NCBI RefSeq assembly: GCF_963678635.1
Contig: NC_087071.1
Location: 41,185,797-41,249,796, forward strand
Direction of reading: 5' to 3'
Length of the DNA: 64,000 bases
Source of the DNA: Symsagittifera roscoffensis
Lineage: Eukaryota > Xenacoelomorpha > Acoela > Convolutidae
The position numbers and the translations under genes are program-made. The notes under the pieces are model-generated. The model saw only the letters and a list, made by a program, of their open reading frames with translations, was not told the DNA's origin and ran no database searches. Below, one piece after another: positions 1 through 11,546 of the stretch (position 1 is the stretch's first letter; each line of letters begins with the position of its first letter).

Positions 1-670
1 TAGACTGTCTCTTAGGCGTTCTTCTAACATTTTTTTCTAATATCTGACGATGCAGCTAATCACTACAAGGTTCAAATAACCGAAGCTAATCTCTATGTCA
101 GAAAAAAGACTGTGACTGATAATGGTCTCTCATCAATAGAAAAAATTTAGTTGAAGAATCCGGCAATTGACAATTACATCGAAATAAACGTTTCTCGCAA
201 CCAAAAACGTTTCTGGCAATTGCACGAGTACAAAGCTGGCGACAAGAGGATGCTTTTGCAAAAGAACCTGTTCGAAGACTGATAAGAGCAATTAGCATAA
301 ACGAAGCATATTTGGGTACTAATAGAACAATTCATTTTCATTACCAGAAGCTTGGGTTGAATGAGATCCTTGTGTACAGAAACGGTGTACCCATTGCTTG
401 AACTCCCATCTCAATATCAGACAATAAATATACGCTTGAGGCTCTTGATTTTGTTTTCAACACTAGTCATACAATCAGTCTTGCTAATTATGATGATGAT
501 TATGTATAATGGCTTTCAACCTCACGTCAACTCAAGAGGCTTCACAAGATTTTATTCATCCTGAAATAACCAATTGCACGATTTTGGTCGAACTCAAAAT
601 TGACGAAGGTCTCGGTAATAACGACAATTTATGTGCGTTCAGATAGAAAAATTACCAAAAATACTCTTAT
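1..670 (+). pseudogene. Polinton major capsid protein fossil, C-terminal part (copy 1)
   Basis: The window opens inside this gene. The sequence matches the second halves of the capsid copies at about 7,966-8,650 and 10,193-10,860. Those translate to the conserved second jelly roll of the F54H12.2-like capsid family, with a segment like YRVQITEANLYVRK followed by an FHYQKLGLNEI-like stretch. The N-terminal half lies outside the window. This copy is broken and more worn than the two downstream copies. It shows that capsid-protease-module is a repeated block and not a single locus. Confidence 0.8.
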
Positions 671-679
671 GACCTAAGC

Positions 680-1110
680 CAGACATGGATACTCTTCAAA
701 CAGTAGAACTCAAAAACCATTTTAAGTATTTAAAATATCGCTTTAGAGGTGTTTTCCGGCAGATTTTCCATGCTCTTCAGTAGTGAAAAATGATATTAAA
801 TTTATGATTATGATTGCTTCACCATCGGATCAACCTGGAACTCATTGGTTGCTTTTTTCTGAAGCTGGTAGACAGATATTTTCCGCAGGTTCTCTAGTTC
901 AAAAACTATTTGATTATCCCCCCGTGTACAAGAATATGCGACGTGAAATTCACTAGGGAAATCAACTGCCGGAGTAAAAACCTCAGCTGATTCAGTCTTA
1001 TGCAGACTTTAATGTATTTATGTTGCTCATGTTATAATTACAATTAAAATTCCATTAGGTTTCACACTTAAAGATCATGATTCGATACGATTTGCTAAAC
1101 ATATGTTATT
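680..1110 (+). pseudogene. Polinton adenovirus-like cysteine protease fossil (copy 1)
   Basis: This lies just downstream of the capsid gene and is a relic of the Ulp1/adenain-like protease that matures Polinton capsids. Visible family signs are a FRGVF stretch near the N-terminus and the catalytic-histidine region QPGTHW followed by LLFSEAG. Homologous protease relics occur at 8,660-9,130 and 10,865-11,340. The open frame is broken more than once. The family match rests on motif order and on the constant position behind the capsid gene. Confidence 0.72.
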
Positions 1111-1274
1111 CTGAATTATTTTTTAAAAATTTTTGTAAGATTTTTAAATACGTTTTTTAAAATTCTTTCATTTTAACAACGAATTTTTTTAACAGATTTT
1201 CTTTTCGCGGTTCACTTGTTTCCTATCAATTAATGTTTCCTATCAAGTTCTCCAAAAAAATGAAGCAAGACTAT

Positions 1275-1605
1275 TTGGTTTAGCGGGCAATAGCTAGCCC
1301 GGCGTTTCTCGTCGCTACGCTCCTCGGGAACGCCTCCCACTGATGTAGTCACTGTTTTAATATTTTCCACACATGAGGGAACAAGGTGTATTTCACAATA
1401 AAATCAATTTTATATGAACGCAAACCTACCTATCCTACCGAAAAAACTCAATTGATAGGACAGGTAGGTTTGCGTACATATTTTATTGAGTTTTTTTGTG
1501 GAATAAGCTTTGGTAACTCAAGTTTGGAAAATTGTAAAGCATTGAGGTGCTCCCGAGAAAGGTAGCAACGAGCAACGCCGGGTTAGTTTTCGCCCGCTAC
1601 ACCAA
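1275..1605. mobile_element. MITE with ~65-bp GC-rich terminal inverted repeats
   Basis: The left end (1,275-1,335) begins TTGGTTTAGCGGGC and continues through a GC-rich core containing CGTCGCTACGCTCCTCGGG. The right end (1,541-1,605) is its reverse complement, ending GCCCGCTACACCAA. The interior (about 1,398-1,503) is a second long imperfect hairpin built on CGCAAACCTACCT and its complement. Length is about 331 bp, with no coding capacity and no clear target duplication. Further copies of the same terminal repeat lie at 2,144, 9,274, 11,478 and 14,684 (the last inverted). Confidence 0.8.
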
Positions 1606-2143
1606 CCGACAAATTCTAAATGTTTTGCAGGGTTTCATATGAACTGTTGCCCGGGTTATCGATTGCAGGCCTGATGCAAACCAACAAAAACGGATATAAA
1701 ACTCAACGAACGCTGATTGCATTTGAATGCACAGCAGGATTATTTGAGCATTTTCGCTGTCACATGCAACTACCTGATTTCTGAAAGATCAGCAAAATCT
1801 AAGAGTACTGCAAAAACTCTGAAACCAGTATTAACGACATTTCTGCAAAGAAGAGCATCTATACAAGTTTTAACCTTCGGTTAAGAGATAAAATTCTAAC
1901 AAAAAAATTGGTGACAACTGCAGTCAAACCAATGTGTTACAAGAGTGTCAACAGAGTAGGATTATTCTACCGGGATTCTTAAGTTAAGACTTTTGAACAA
2001 GCGGGTCAAAACGAAAACACAATTTTTAATTTTTGTCTGGTACGTGTGAACTACTCACTTGAAATCAGTGAAAAAATTCTTCATTCTTCTAGACAAATCA
2101 ATAACAAAACTGAGGCCAATTTAAGTTAGCTGAATTTCAATTT
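1606..2143. other. No gene seen
   Basis: This AT-rich stretch lies between the MITE and the next partial copy of its terminal repeat. The equivalent place in the second block (after 11,546) goes straight into the module, so about 0.9 kb here, including the MITE, is extra sequence in copy 1. I see no reading frame with a family resemblance. Confidence 0.5.
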
Positions 2144-5100
2144 ATAGCTAACCTGGCGTTGCTCGTCGCTACGCTCCCTGGGAAAGCCTCCCGCATGTGT
2201 AGTAACATTTTTTTAATGTACAAAAGAGCAAAAAAAAACAATATTCAAAACTTTAACTTCTTCTTTATTATGAATTTCACAAACAAAATGTTTGAACCAA
2301 TTTCCATACAGCCAAACCCACTTAAAAAATGTCGATTATTCTAAAAAAGCAGCATTTTCACTGTTCAAAATATTATTAATGCGTTCAATTGTTACGTTAG
2401 TAATCATGTCAGTTTCAGTTTGTATTGATTTAGTCTGCGAGCCGAAGCAATTTTGAGGCAATAGTCTGCGAATTGGAACACCACTAACAACTAGATTGTT
2501 CCAACATTCACAGCTTTTTTCAACTTTTCCATCAGCGGGCCAGAGAAATAAAGTGTGGAGCAACCCAAAGTTAAATATTTGAATGTAGAGAGAGGGCAAG
2601 AGACTACATAAGTTTTGAAGCCATCTTGTTTAGTTATTCGGTAGTCTCTTTTGCGAATTCGACCAGCGCATGATAATGTTTATCGTTGTCAATCGAATGA
2701 TTGCAAAAATCTAATGGGAGGATACTGCAAAAATTGCATTTGAAGCGAAGCCAGAGAAATTGGGTTCATGATTCAGGAAGAAAAATTAAAATGTAATTAT
2801 TACGGAATTGTTTTAAATTAATCAGTGGATTGCCCATACCTTGCTTCATCCATTGCCTTGAAGTTTCAATTATTTAACCAGTTTTAAGGTTAAACAACCC
2901 GACAGTTATCATCGTTTTCACTTTCGCAGTTCTTTTCCGAGCGTGAAGATTTTTATGATTTGTTTCGCTTTTTTCTATGTTTATCAGTCACATCGCAATT
3001 TTTTCCTTTCGTTAAATTCAATTTTTGTCTAATTGTCCGCCAAGGAATCGAATTCACTAGTTGGCAATGTTATTCCTCCAAGAGAAGCGTACATAATAAA
3101 TGAATAACAACCAACTGGTTTTCAGTGTTGAACGTTGAATAAACGAGACAGGTCATGCAGTCCCGAAGTAGAAGTTTATGTGAAAATTTTACGAGCGCCT
3201 TAAGCCATTTGATAAATTTTAACCATCAAGGATATAATATCTTCAACGGTGAACAAAATTTTATACGGGTATTTAATTGCTTTTTCACTCCGGGCATACC
3301 ACAAAAATCTTCTATTGCTTTTATCACGGTTGTTTTAATGACCGCTATCAATCATAGTAGGGAAACTTTAACAGCATGTCAAAGAATGTCTGGCAAACTA
3401 ACAAGAAAACCTGAATTTAAGGGCATTCGCCCTTAGCCACTATAAAAAAGCTCTCGCATAAATCTAAAAGGTCGGGTTTTCACATGCAAATTTAACACAG
3501 CCTTAAGCGTCGTGCGTGAAATAAAAACTAAATTTTGATAGCATCGCTTAAAATATCATTAGCTTTGACCTAATTGAGTCATGTCACCCCTTTCCTGATC
3601 TTATTCTCATTAATAAAATTGTCATTCTCTCATTTTCAATTCGCTAGCTCAGTCAATGTATTTTAACGAAACTTAAAACATCTTGAAGTCATGACTAGTC
3701 TTTTACAAATATCATTGTTGTCTGATCGAGAAAAAACAGTTATTTATCAAACATATACGAGAGAATTGATTGCAGTCATCCATCAACAGTAAGAGAGAGT
3801 CTCCCCATCTACAGCAAGTCGGTTCAATGACTTGGCTGCCAGAAAAAAAGAAGCCAATCAAAACTCGGAATCGACTACAAAAGTCCCATTTTGCTACCGA
3901 AATACCTCATTGATCACATCGACCTACCTTGACAGAACTGAAAACGAATAAACGAGACTTGCACTATTCACGAGAGCTATCCAGCAAAAGAAAAGACAGA
4001 GATAAACGACAAAACCTCGCGCGAGCAGTCTCCCAGAAAAATTCCCTTAGCTTTTGACTGCGAGTCAATGCCGTTGTATGAAAATCAGGAGGGATGTGTT
4101 TGTGATTATGCAGAGCGCGAAGCGTACGGGGATATTCCGACAGCAATGTCTCCAAAGTTCTTTGTTAGGGGAGCAGTTTCAACTCCAAAACAATCAACTT
4201 GCTATTCGGATGCTCTGGTTTATTCGACATAGAGTGCGGAGACAATTATTCTAGTGACCACAGACCTTATTCAAGGAACTCCTCCACCTGCAGCTTGCAA
4301 TGCGACAAAAAAGGGAAAACTACAATTTCGAGAGTTCCAATAACTTACACAAAAAATTTTTCCTTTGTTTCAATTAATATTCCAAGGTGTTAAAGATTCA
4401 ATTTTGTTTGATTTGATTTTAAGTTGATTTAATATGACCGTGTGTGTTTTATCTTTTTCAAGTTTTATCTTGCTTAATAGATAAATTAAAGTTTGCTCTG
4501 TAAAGTTTTCAGCAAAATGTTAGAGAAAATTTTGAAAAAAGAAAAAAAAATCATTAATCGAAAACTATTGTTGAGAAGAAATGTCAGAGAGAGAGAGAGA
4601 GTTTCAGGATATTGCTTTCTTTTCAAAAGAAAGATAAATACGGAAGGGTCCAACTTTTTCTTGTTGCTAGTCCAAATTTTTTTAATAGGTTTTTTTTTTT
4701 TCAAACACTCTCTGCTCTCTCTCTCTCATTTTACTTTGGGCCAGTTGGGTTAGTCAGGTCTTACGCAAAGTAACAGAGAGTGTTTTATGCCATAATTCTG
4801 TTTTGTATTGCGTTTATTTATATGTTTTGCGGGTAAAACTGACAATTTTTTCGTCAAAAATGTAAAAAATGAAAATTTATGTTTTTTTTCTCGAAAAAAG
4901 AACATGACCCTTAACTCTGCTCAAAAGATTAGGGCAAACTGATTGAGGGTAATTTGAATGGATTTGGTGATATCTTTCTTCACAATGTTTTTTAAAATTT
5001 ACATAAAAATCCGATTTTCGCAAAAAATCACAACTTTTTAAGCGTCTACTCTCTTTGATTGGTATAAACGTTTTTTAAAATTCTACGATTGTCCTATTCA

Positions 5101-5180
5101 GGCATCAGATAGCTTCTAAAAATTCATATCACATATTCAACTGAATTTAAATTGAGAAAGATTATTTTACGGTAAAAATG
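2144..5180. repeat. Unidentified 3-kb module, copy 1
   Basis: This is the same sequence in the same order as 11,547-14,480, at high but imperfect identity. It starts at a partial GC-rich terminal repeat (2,144-2,198) and ends just before the integrase. Both copies carry the same protein-like patches: a minus-strand frame at 2,336-2,599 containing GSQTKS and QTETDMIT; a plus-strand patch at 3,155-3,436 containing TACQRMSGKLTRKPEFK; and plus-strand patches near 4,065-4,330 beginning MPLYENQEGCVCDYAERE and passing through TTDLIQGT. None is recognised. They could be accessory Polinton genes, or the inside of a DNA transposon bounded by the GC-rich terminal repeats. The frames are not cleanly open. 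Confidence 0.6.
4588..4735. repeat. GA/CT inverted simple repeat
   Basis: A (GA)n tract at about 4,588-4,604 is followed about 100 bp later by a (CT)n tract at about 4,709-4,730, so the two can pair as a hairpin. Between them is a short perfect palindrome, CTTTCTTTTCAAAAGAAAG. The arrangement is kept in the second module at 13,893-14,034. Confidence 0.75.
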
Positions 5181-5199
5181 GAGGGGAAAAATTATAAAA

Positions 5200-5960
5200 A
5201 TTATGTTTTTAATGGCTTGTCGCGACAGAAAAATACTTATTTCCTTCACACTGAACCTGCTTACACAAAATATCGAACTGTCAACCAAAAAAAGCCGCGA
5301 CTCAAGGTCTTAATTTACGATATCGACGAAATCTGGTCATTAGATCTGGCCTTTGTTGATAAACTTGCCCAGTACAACCACGATGTTAAGTATCTGCTTG
5401 TTGAAGTTGACTGCATGTCCCGCTATCTCAGAGTGCATTCCATGAAATCAAAGTATTGTACTACAGCAGCAAAAGCGTTCAAACTAATGAGAACAACAAA
5501 ACAATTTTCAAAAGTTTGAGTGGACGAGGGCACAGAGTTTAAAGGGTCCTTCGAAGCATTATGTAAAAAAGAAAGGCATTAATTCATGTAGCACAGAGAG
5601 CAAGAAAAAGTCAGCATTCGCTGAGAGAAATATCCGTTCCTTGAAAAAAATTTTTTTATAAACTTTTTGAGGATAAATGGACATACTCATACATTGACAA
5701 ATTGCAAGATTTTGTCAATGCAATTTCTTCGAGAACAAATCGTGTCACCAACCGTGCACCATACAAAGTAACTAAAAAAATGTTCCTTGCCTGATTTCAT
5801 TACTAGCAGAACAGTCATTGAAATTAGTTTGAGGTCCAAAACTTTATGTTGGTGATTATGTTAGACTCGCCAAAGTAGACATAACTTTTCGCAAGGGTTA
5901 CAAATTACCGTTCACCGATGAAGTGTTGGAAGCTTTTGACATACCAACACGAAACCCTCC
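5200..5960 (+). pseudogene. Polinton retroviral-type integrase fossil
   Basis: This is a relic of the DDE integrase that inserts Polinton DNA. The core begins with a segment around IWSLDLAF, which holds the first catalytic Asp, followed by KYLLVEVDCMSRYLRVHSM, and a second core segment containing VDEGTEF. The C-terminal part has the typical chromodomain-like VGDYVRLAKVDITFRKGY motif seen in Polinton integrases. It sits directly after module copy 1 and before the penton relic. The gene is broken by a few changes. The pattern distinguishes it from gypsy or copia integrases: there is no zinc-binding HHCC domain next to it and it has capsid neighbours. Confidence 0.85.
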
Positions 5961-6029
5961 AATTTGATTGAGACTATCTGAGAACCGATTGAGGGAAATT
6001 TTTACGTTCTGAATAACTTCGCTTTCCGG

Positions 6030-6980
6030 AGAAAGGACAACCATGACTGAGGGCACTTCCAACAAAATTTTCACCCATAATGTTCCCCCTTCCTTCACAA
6101 TTACCCTAGTTTCATCTGCTTTAATGAATGTTTTTAAAGATAATACTCTGGCCAACTTTAAAAATCTTCTGAGTGAAGAATTAAAATGCAAAGTGAATGG
6201 AGAGTAGCAGTTCCAGAAAAGACCTTACCTACTCAGATAAACAACGTAATTAACAACAACCTTGTGTACTACAAAAAAGATCGGGTTATAGCAAGCATAA
6301 AAAAATGAGAAAGACAAGATCTCCAGACTTCACCTTGGAGAAACAGAAAAATTAGCAAAAGGAGAAATACCGAGCATTGAACAAATACTGGACGAGATTC
6401 GTCGAAAGACAGAATTAGAGAAATTGGATTACGTAAGAGATCCAATAACCAAACATCTTCCAGTATGGCTGCATTATTGGATAGGTATAACTTTTTCAAG
6501 CCCACAAATTCCTATTGTACTTGGATTCAAAGGCGTCGGAGATGGAATTGGTTAACATATAGGTTACAAACAAGGAAGCTGCAAGATCTTCTTGCTGACT
6601 ATCCCGTTGATGTATGCGCTGGTATTCAGCCTATGTTTTTTATACAAGATCTTATTGCTGACTATCCAGTTGATGTATGCGCTGGTACTCAGCCTATGTT
6701 TTTTTATATGGATTAAATTCATTATCAAATAGTCGGAGACACAAAAGCACCCCTTTTACGAGTCATTGATACAAATCGTCGAGTGAAAAACGGTTACGCA
6801 TGTACAATTGAATCGAATCATCGTGAAGTGTTTTATAATTTGGATTTTAAAAAAATTTCGGTCAAAAATAATTCTAATATTTCTGTGAACTTGCGCAAAG
6901 AAACTGGAGGACTTGTTTCTTTGGCTGGAGGGGGAAAAGTTGTTCTGACTTTGAAATTACAAAATTTTAGCAATTGATCA
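6030..6980 (+). pseudogene. Polinton penton (minor capsid) fossil
   Basis: This is a relic of the single-jelly-roll vertex protein of Polinton capsids. The N-terminal part contains FTITLVSSALMNVF and DNTLANFKNLL, which match the usual opening that describes an oblique lattice strand. The middle carries DYPVDVCAGIQPMF, like the family's YPVDI-GF-LYVY block. The C-terminal part runs VGDTKAPLLRVID and ends GGKVVLTLKL, the hallmark end of this protein. It lies between integrase and pX, as in many Polintons. Broken by several changes. Confidence 0.82.
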
Positions 6981-6984
6981 AAAT

Positions 6985-7390
6985 GGACTCATTTTACCAC
7001 AACCAAGCAAATCTACCACATTTCTTGGGGCATTATAGACAACGAGGCAGTGGCTTCGGTTTATAAAGCTTGGGAATAGAAAGAGTGGCACTTCCACTGG
7101 CTTGAAAATTTTTGACACCCGCAGCTAAAAAAAACGAAGAAGAACTACTTTTAGGGCTGCTCCAGAACTGATAGAAGTTGCAACAAAAAAAAATCCAAAG
7201 CAGGCACTCAAAAACACCAAAAGTTAGAAAAACAATCAAAAAGCAAGTAGGAGGAGAAATTAGATCTGAGAAAAGTCATCCGAAAAGAACAAGGGCGGTG
7301 AACAGAAAAACGAGACGCGTCAATCCCAGAAAACGAACTGCACAGAAAAGCCGCTCCGATTTCTTTACAAGGGTTCAAAATTTAATTTGA
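6985..7390 (+). pseudogene. Polinton pX-like basic protein fossil
   Basis: This is a relic of the small, strongly basic protein (pX/Mu-like) that lies between penton and capsid genes. The N-terminus resembles the family's opening (PHFLGHYRQRGSGFG). The C-terminal third is very rich in Lys and Arg (around KKQVGGEIRSEKSHPKRTR). The family role is thought to be DNA condensation or membrane-active capsid cement. A second copy is at 9,345-9,635. Broken in its first half. Confidence 0.7.
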
Positions 7391-7399
7391 TTTCTAATT

Positions 7400-8655
7400 T
7401 AATCCATCCCGAGTGAAGCAACTCACAGCTCGTTGGACTTTTGCTTGTTACTTTTGATTATGCATCCACCCAAAAAATTGGAGCTTCCTTCTCTCATGGT
7501 GGTCTTATGCTCGAGTTTGAAGTACTAGGCAACAGAAATAATTTCATCGATCTTGTAGGTACTCGTTTGGAAATAGTAGCACAAATGGTTCGAAGCAATG
7601 GAACGGTGCTTCGAACGCATGCTACAGAGGCGTCAAACAAAGATACGCGTTGTTCTGTTAACAATCCTTTATCTTCATTATTTTTGGAGTGTCCACTGTC
7701 TCTGAATGGTGAGAAAGTATAAACTACCAACGCTAACTTTGCCCATAAAAGCGTTATTGGGACCGAGTTTTCATACGTGATGCCAAAAAAACATAGTTGG
7801 CTTGTCGAGGTTATTTTTATCAAGGAAACCCATCATGAATTGACGTTAATGGAAGGAGAGCTGAGGATATTACGGACGAGCTGAAGCGAAAGAGCCAAAG
7901 CTATTTGACAAATTGCTTGCGACTTCTTGTCGTGTGACAAGCATAAACTTAGCGGTGTGACAATTAGACTGTCTCTTAGACGTTCTCCTAACCTTTTTTG
8001 TCATATCTGACGATGCAGTTAATCACTACAGGGTTCAAATAACCGAAGCTAATCTCTATGTCAGAAAAATGACTGTGACTGACTATGGTCTCTCATGAAT
8101 AGAAAAAACTTTGTTGAAGAATCCGGCAATTTACAATTACATCGGAATAGTACCAAAATCGTTTCTCGCAACTGCAGGAGTACAAAGCTGGCGACAAGAG
8201 GATGCTTTTGCAAAAGAACCTGTTCGAAGAATGATAAGAGCAATGAGCATAAACGAAGCATATTTGGGTACTAATAGGACAATTCCTTTTCATTACCAGA
8301 AGCTTGGGTTGAATGAGATCATTGTGTACAGAAACGGTGTACCCATTGCTTGAACTCCCATCTCAATATCAGACAACAAATATACGCTTGATGCTCTTGA
8401 TTTTGTTTTGAACACTAGTCATGGAATCAGTCTCGCTAATTATGATGATGATTATATAATGGCTTTCAATCTCACGTCTACTCAGGAGGCTTCACAAGAT
8501 TTTATTCATCCTGAAATGACCATTTGCACTATTTTGGTCGAACTCAAATTTGACGAAGGTCTCGGTAATAACGTCGAGTAATTATTTATGAGAGAAGGTG
8601 CATCAACAGTTTATGTGCGTTCAGATAGAAAAATTGCCAAAAATACTCTTATGAC
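7400..8655 (+). pseudogene. Polinton major capsid protein fossil (copy 2)
   Basis: This is a relic of the double-jelly-roll capsid protein (F54H12.2-like family of animal genomes). The first jelly roll shows LEFEVLGNRNNFIDL, then SLFLECPLSLNGEKV and an IGTEFSY segment. The second shows EANLYVRK, a run through VQSWRQEDAFAKEPVRR, and FHYQKLGLNEIIVYRNG. A C-terminal block follows with LANYDDDYIMAFNLT and a LVELKFDEGLGNNVE-like ending. This order and spacing match the family over its whole length. It is broken by several changes. It is followed at once by the protease relic. Confidence 0.88.
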
Positions 8656-8659
8656 CTAA

Positions 8660-9130
8660 ACTAGACCTGGATACTCTTCAAATAGTAGATTTTAAAAACC
8701 GTTGTAAGTATTTAAAATATCGCTTTAGAGGTGTTTTCCGACAGATTTTCCATGCTCCTCAGTATGAAAAACGAAAATAAGTTTATGATTATGAATGCTT
8801 CACCATAGGATCAACCTGGAACATATTGGTTGCTTTTTTCTTAAGCTGGTAGACAGATTTTCTTCGCAGGTTCTCTAGGTCAAAGATCATTTGATTATCC
8901 CCCCCCCGTGTACAAGAAAATGCGACGTAATATTCACTAGGGAAATCAACTCCTGGAGAAAAAACCAAAACAATCAGCTGATTCAGTGGTATGTGGACTT
9001 AAATGTATCTATGTTGCTCATGTTATAATTACAATTAGAGTTCGAATAGGTTTCACACTTAATGATCATGATTCGATAAGATTTGCTAAACATATGTTAT
9101 TATATATACTTTTTTGAAATTTTTGTAAAC
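8660..9130 (+). pseudogene. Polinton cysteine protease fossil (copy 2)
   Basis: This is a relic of the adenain-like maturation protease behind capsid copy 2. It shows an RFRGVF stretch, a DQPGTYW segment at the catalytic-His position, and VCGLKCIYVAHVI near the C-terminus, matching the catalytic-Cys region of the family. It ends shortly before the GC-rich terminal repeat at 9,274. Broken. Confidence 0.72.
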
Positions 9131-9273
9131 TTTAAAAATACGATTTTTTAAATTCTTTTTTATTAACAACGGATTTTCTTAATAGATTTTCTTTTCGCGA
9201 TTCATATTAACAAGTTTATGTAAACCGCGACAAGTTTCCTATCAAGTTTTCCGAAAAAATGAAGCAAGGCTAT

Positions 9274-9342
9274 TTGGTTTAGCGGGCAAAAGCTCACCCG
9301 GCGTTGCTCGTCGCTGCGCTCCTCGGGAACGCCTCCCGCATG
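9274..9342 (+). repeat. Solo GC-rich 65-bp terminal repeat at a duplication joint
   Basis: It begins TTGGTTTAGCGGGC and ends CGCCTCCCGCATG. The following base starts the second pX copy, whereas the sister copy at 11,478 runs on into the module. The repeat therefore marks the joint of the tandem duplication of the pX-capsid-protease block (about 7,105-9,343 and 9,344-11,546). Confidence 0.8.
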
Positions 9343-9344
9343 TT

Positions 9345-9635
9345 GAAAATTTTTAACACCCGCAGCTAAAAAAATTGAAGAAGAACTACTTTTAAGAAAG
9401 CTCCAGAACTGATAGAAGTTGCAACAAAAAGAAAAAAGCCAAAGCAGGCACTCAAAAACACCAAAAGTTAGAAAAACAATCAAAAAACAAGTAGGAGGAG
9501 AAATTAAATCTGGGAAAAGTCATCCGAAAAGAACAAGGACGGTAAACAGAAAAACGAGACGCGACAATCCCAGAAAACGAACTGCACAGAGAAGCCGCTC
9601 CGATTTCTTTACAAGGGTTCAAAATTTAATTTGAT
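9345..9635 (+). pseudogene. Polinton pX-like basic protein fossil (second copy)
   Basis: This is the tandem copy of the basic protein at 6,985-7,390, starting inside that gene at the duplication joint. The Lys/Arg-rich tail is well kept (SGKSHPKRTRTVNRKTRR). The N-terminal quarter was not duplicated. It is followed by capsid copy 3 with the same spacing as in the first block. Confidence 0.75.
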
Positions 9636-9639
9636 TTCT

Positions 9640-10860
9640 AATTTAATCCCGAGTGAAGCAACTCACAGCTCGTTGGACTTTTGCTTGTTACTTTTGATAA
9701 TGCATTTACCCAAAAAATTGGAGCTTCCTACTCTCCTGGTGGTCTTATGCTCGAATTTGAAGTACTAGGCAACAGAAATAACTTCATCGATCTTGAAGGT
9801 ACTCGTTTGGAAATAGTAGCACAAATGGTTCGAAGCAATGGAACAGTGCTTCGAACGCATGCTACAGAGGCGTCAAACAAAGATGCGCGTTGTTTTGTTA
9901 ACAATCCTTTATGGTCATTATTTTTGGAGTGTCCACTGTCTCTGAATTGTGAGAAAGTATCAACTACCAACGCTAATTTTGCCCATAAAAGCGTTATTGG
10001 GACCGAGTTTTCATACGTGATGCCAAGAAAACATAGTTGGCTTGTCGAGGTTATTTTTATCAAGGAAACCCATCATGAATTGACGGTAATGGAAGGAGAG
10101 CTGAGGATGTTACGGACGAGCTAAAGCTATTTGACAAATTGCTTGCGACTTCTTGCTGTGTGACAAGCATCTACTTAGCGGTGTGACAATTAGTCTGTCT
10201 CTTAGACGTTCTCCTAACCAATTAATCACTTCAATGTTCAAATAACCGAAGCAAGCTAATATCTATGTCAGAAAAATGACTGTGACTGACTATGGTCTCT
10301 CATCAATAGAAAAAACTTTGTTGAAGAATCCGGCAATTTACAATTACATCGGAATAGTACCAAAATCGTTTCTCGCAACTGCAGGAGTACAAAGCTGGCG
10401 ACAAGAGGATGCTTTTGCAAAAGAACCTGTTCGAAGAATGATAAGAGCAATGAGCATAAACGAAGCATATTTGGGTACTAATAGGACAATTCCTTTTCAT
10501 TACCAGAAGCTTGGGTTGAATGAGATCATTGTGTACAGAAACGGTGTACCCATTGCTTAAACTCCCATCTCAATATCAGACAACAAATATACGCTTGATG
10601 CTCTTGATTTTGTTTTGAACACTAGTCATGGAATCAGTCTCGCTAATTATGATGATGAATATATAATGGCTTTCAATCTCACGTCTACTCAGGAGGCTTC
10701 ACAAGATTTTATTCATCCTGAAATGACCATTTGCACTATTTTGGTCGAACTCAAATTTGACGAAGATCTCGGTAATAACGTCGAGTAATTATTTATGAGA
10801 GAAGGTGCATCAACAGTTTATGTGCTTTCAGATAGACAAATTACCAAAAATACTCTTATG
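9640..10860 (+). pseudogene. Polinton major capsid protein fossil (copy 3)
   Basis: This is nearly the same sequence as 7,400-8,655, with the same first jelly roll (LEFEVLGNRNNFIDLEGTR) and second jelly roll (VQSWRQEDAFAKEPVRR). By eye the two copies differ at only a few per cent of sites, so the block duplicated late in the life of the element. It is the least damaged of the three capsid relics but still broken. Confidence 0.88.
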
Positions 10861-10864
10861 ACCT

Positions 10865-11340
10865 AAACTAGACATGCATACTCTTCAAATAGTAGATTTT
10901 AATAACCGTTGTAAGTATTTAAAATATCACTTTAGAGGTGTTTTCCGGCAGATTTTCCATGCTCTTCAGTAGTCAAAATTGAAAATAAGTTTATGATTAT
11001 GAATGCTTCACCATCGGATCAACCTGGAACCCATTGGTTGCTTACTCTTAAGCTGGTAGACAGACATTCTTCGCAGGCTCTCTAGGTCAAAGATCATTTG
11101 ATTATCCTCCCGTGTACAAGAAAATGCGACGTAATATTCACTAGGGAAATCAACTCCTGGAGAAAAAACTAAAACAAACAGCTGATTCAGTGGTATGTGG
11201 ACTTAGATGTATCTATGTTGCTCATGTTATGATTACAATTAGAATTCGAATAAGTTTCACTATTAATGATCATGATTTGATAAGATTTGCTAAACATATG
11301 TTATTCTAAATACTTTTTTGAAATTTTTGTAAAATTTAAA
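10865..11340 (+). pseudogene. Polinton cysteine protease fossil (copy 3)
   Basis: This is the third protease relic, directly behind capsid copy 3. It carries the FRGVF stretch, a DQPGTHWLL segment at the catalytic-His position and a VCGLRCIYVAHVM-like C-terminal segment. It is followed by the GC-rich terminal repeat at 11,478. Broken. Confidence 0.72.
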
Positions 11341-11477
11341 AATACGTTTTTTTTAAATTCTTTCTTATTAACAACGGATTTACTTAACAGATTTTCTTTT
11401 GGCGATTCATATTAAGAACTTTATGTGAACCGCGAAAGTTTCCTATCAAGTTTTCCGAAGAAATGAAGCAAGGCTAT

Positions 11478-11546
11478 TTGGTTTAGCGGGCAAAAGCTCA
11501 CCCGGCGTTGCTCGTCGCTGGGCTCCTCGGGAACGCCTCCCGCATG
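11478..11546 (+). repeat. GC-rich 65-bp terminal repeat, left end of module copy 2
   Basis: It starts TTGGTTTAGCGGGC and has the GC-rich core with GGCGTTGCTCGTCGCTGG. The inverted partner lies at 14,684-14,747, so the pair brackets about 3.27 kb holding module copy 2. This bracket is the main reason to suspect that the module is the body of a DNA transposon. Confidence 0.75.

Noticed and set aside
7494-7823. Minus-strand open frames opposite the capsid relics (also 9,728-10,063 and 10,268-10,500)
   Set aside because: They are shadows of the plus-strand capsid sequence, which alone shows family motifs.
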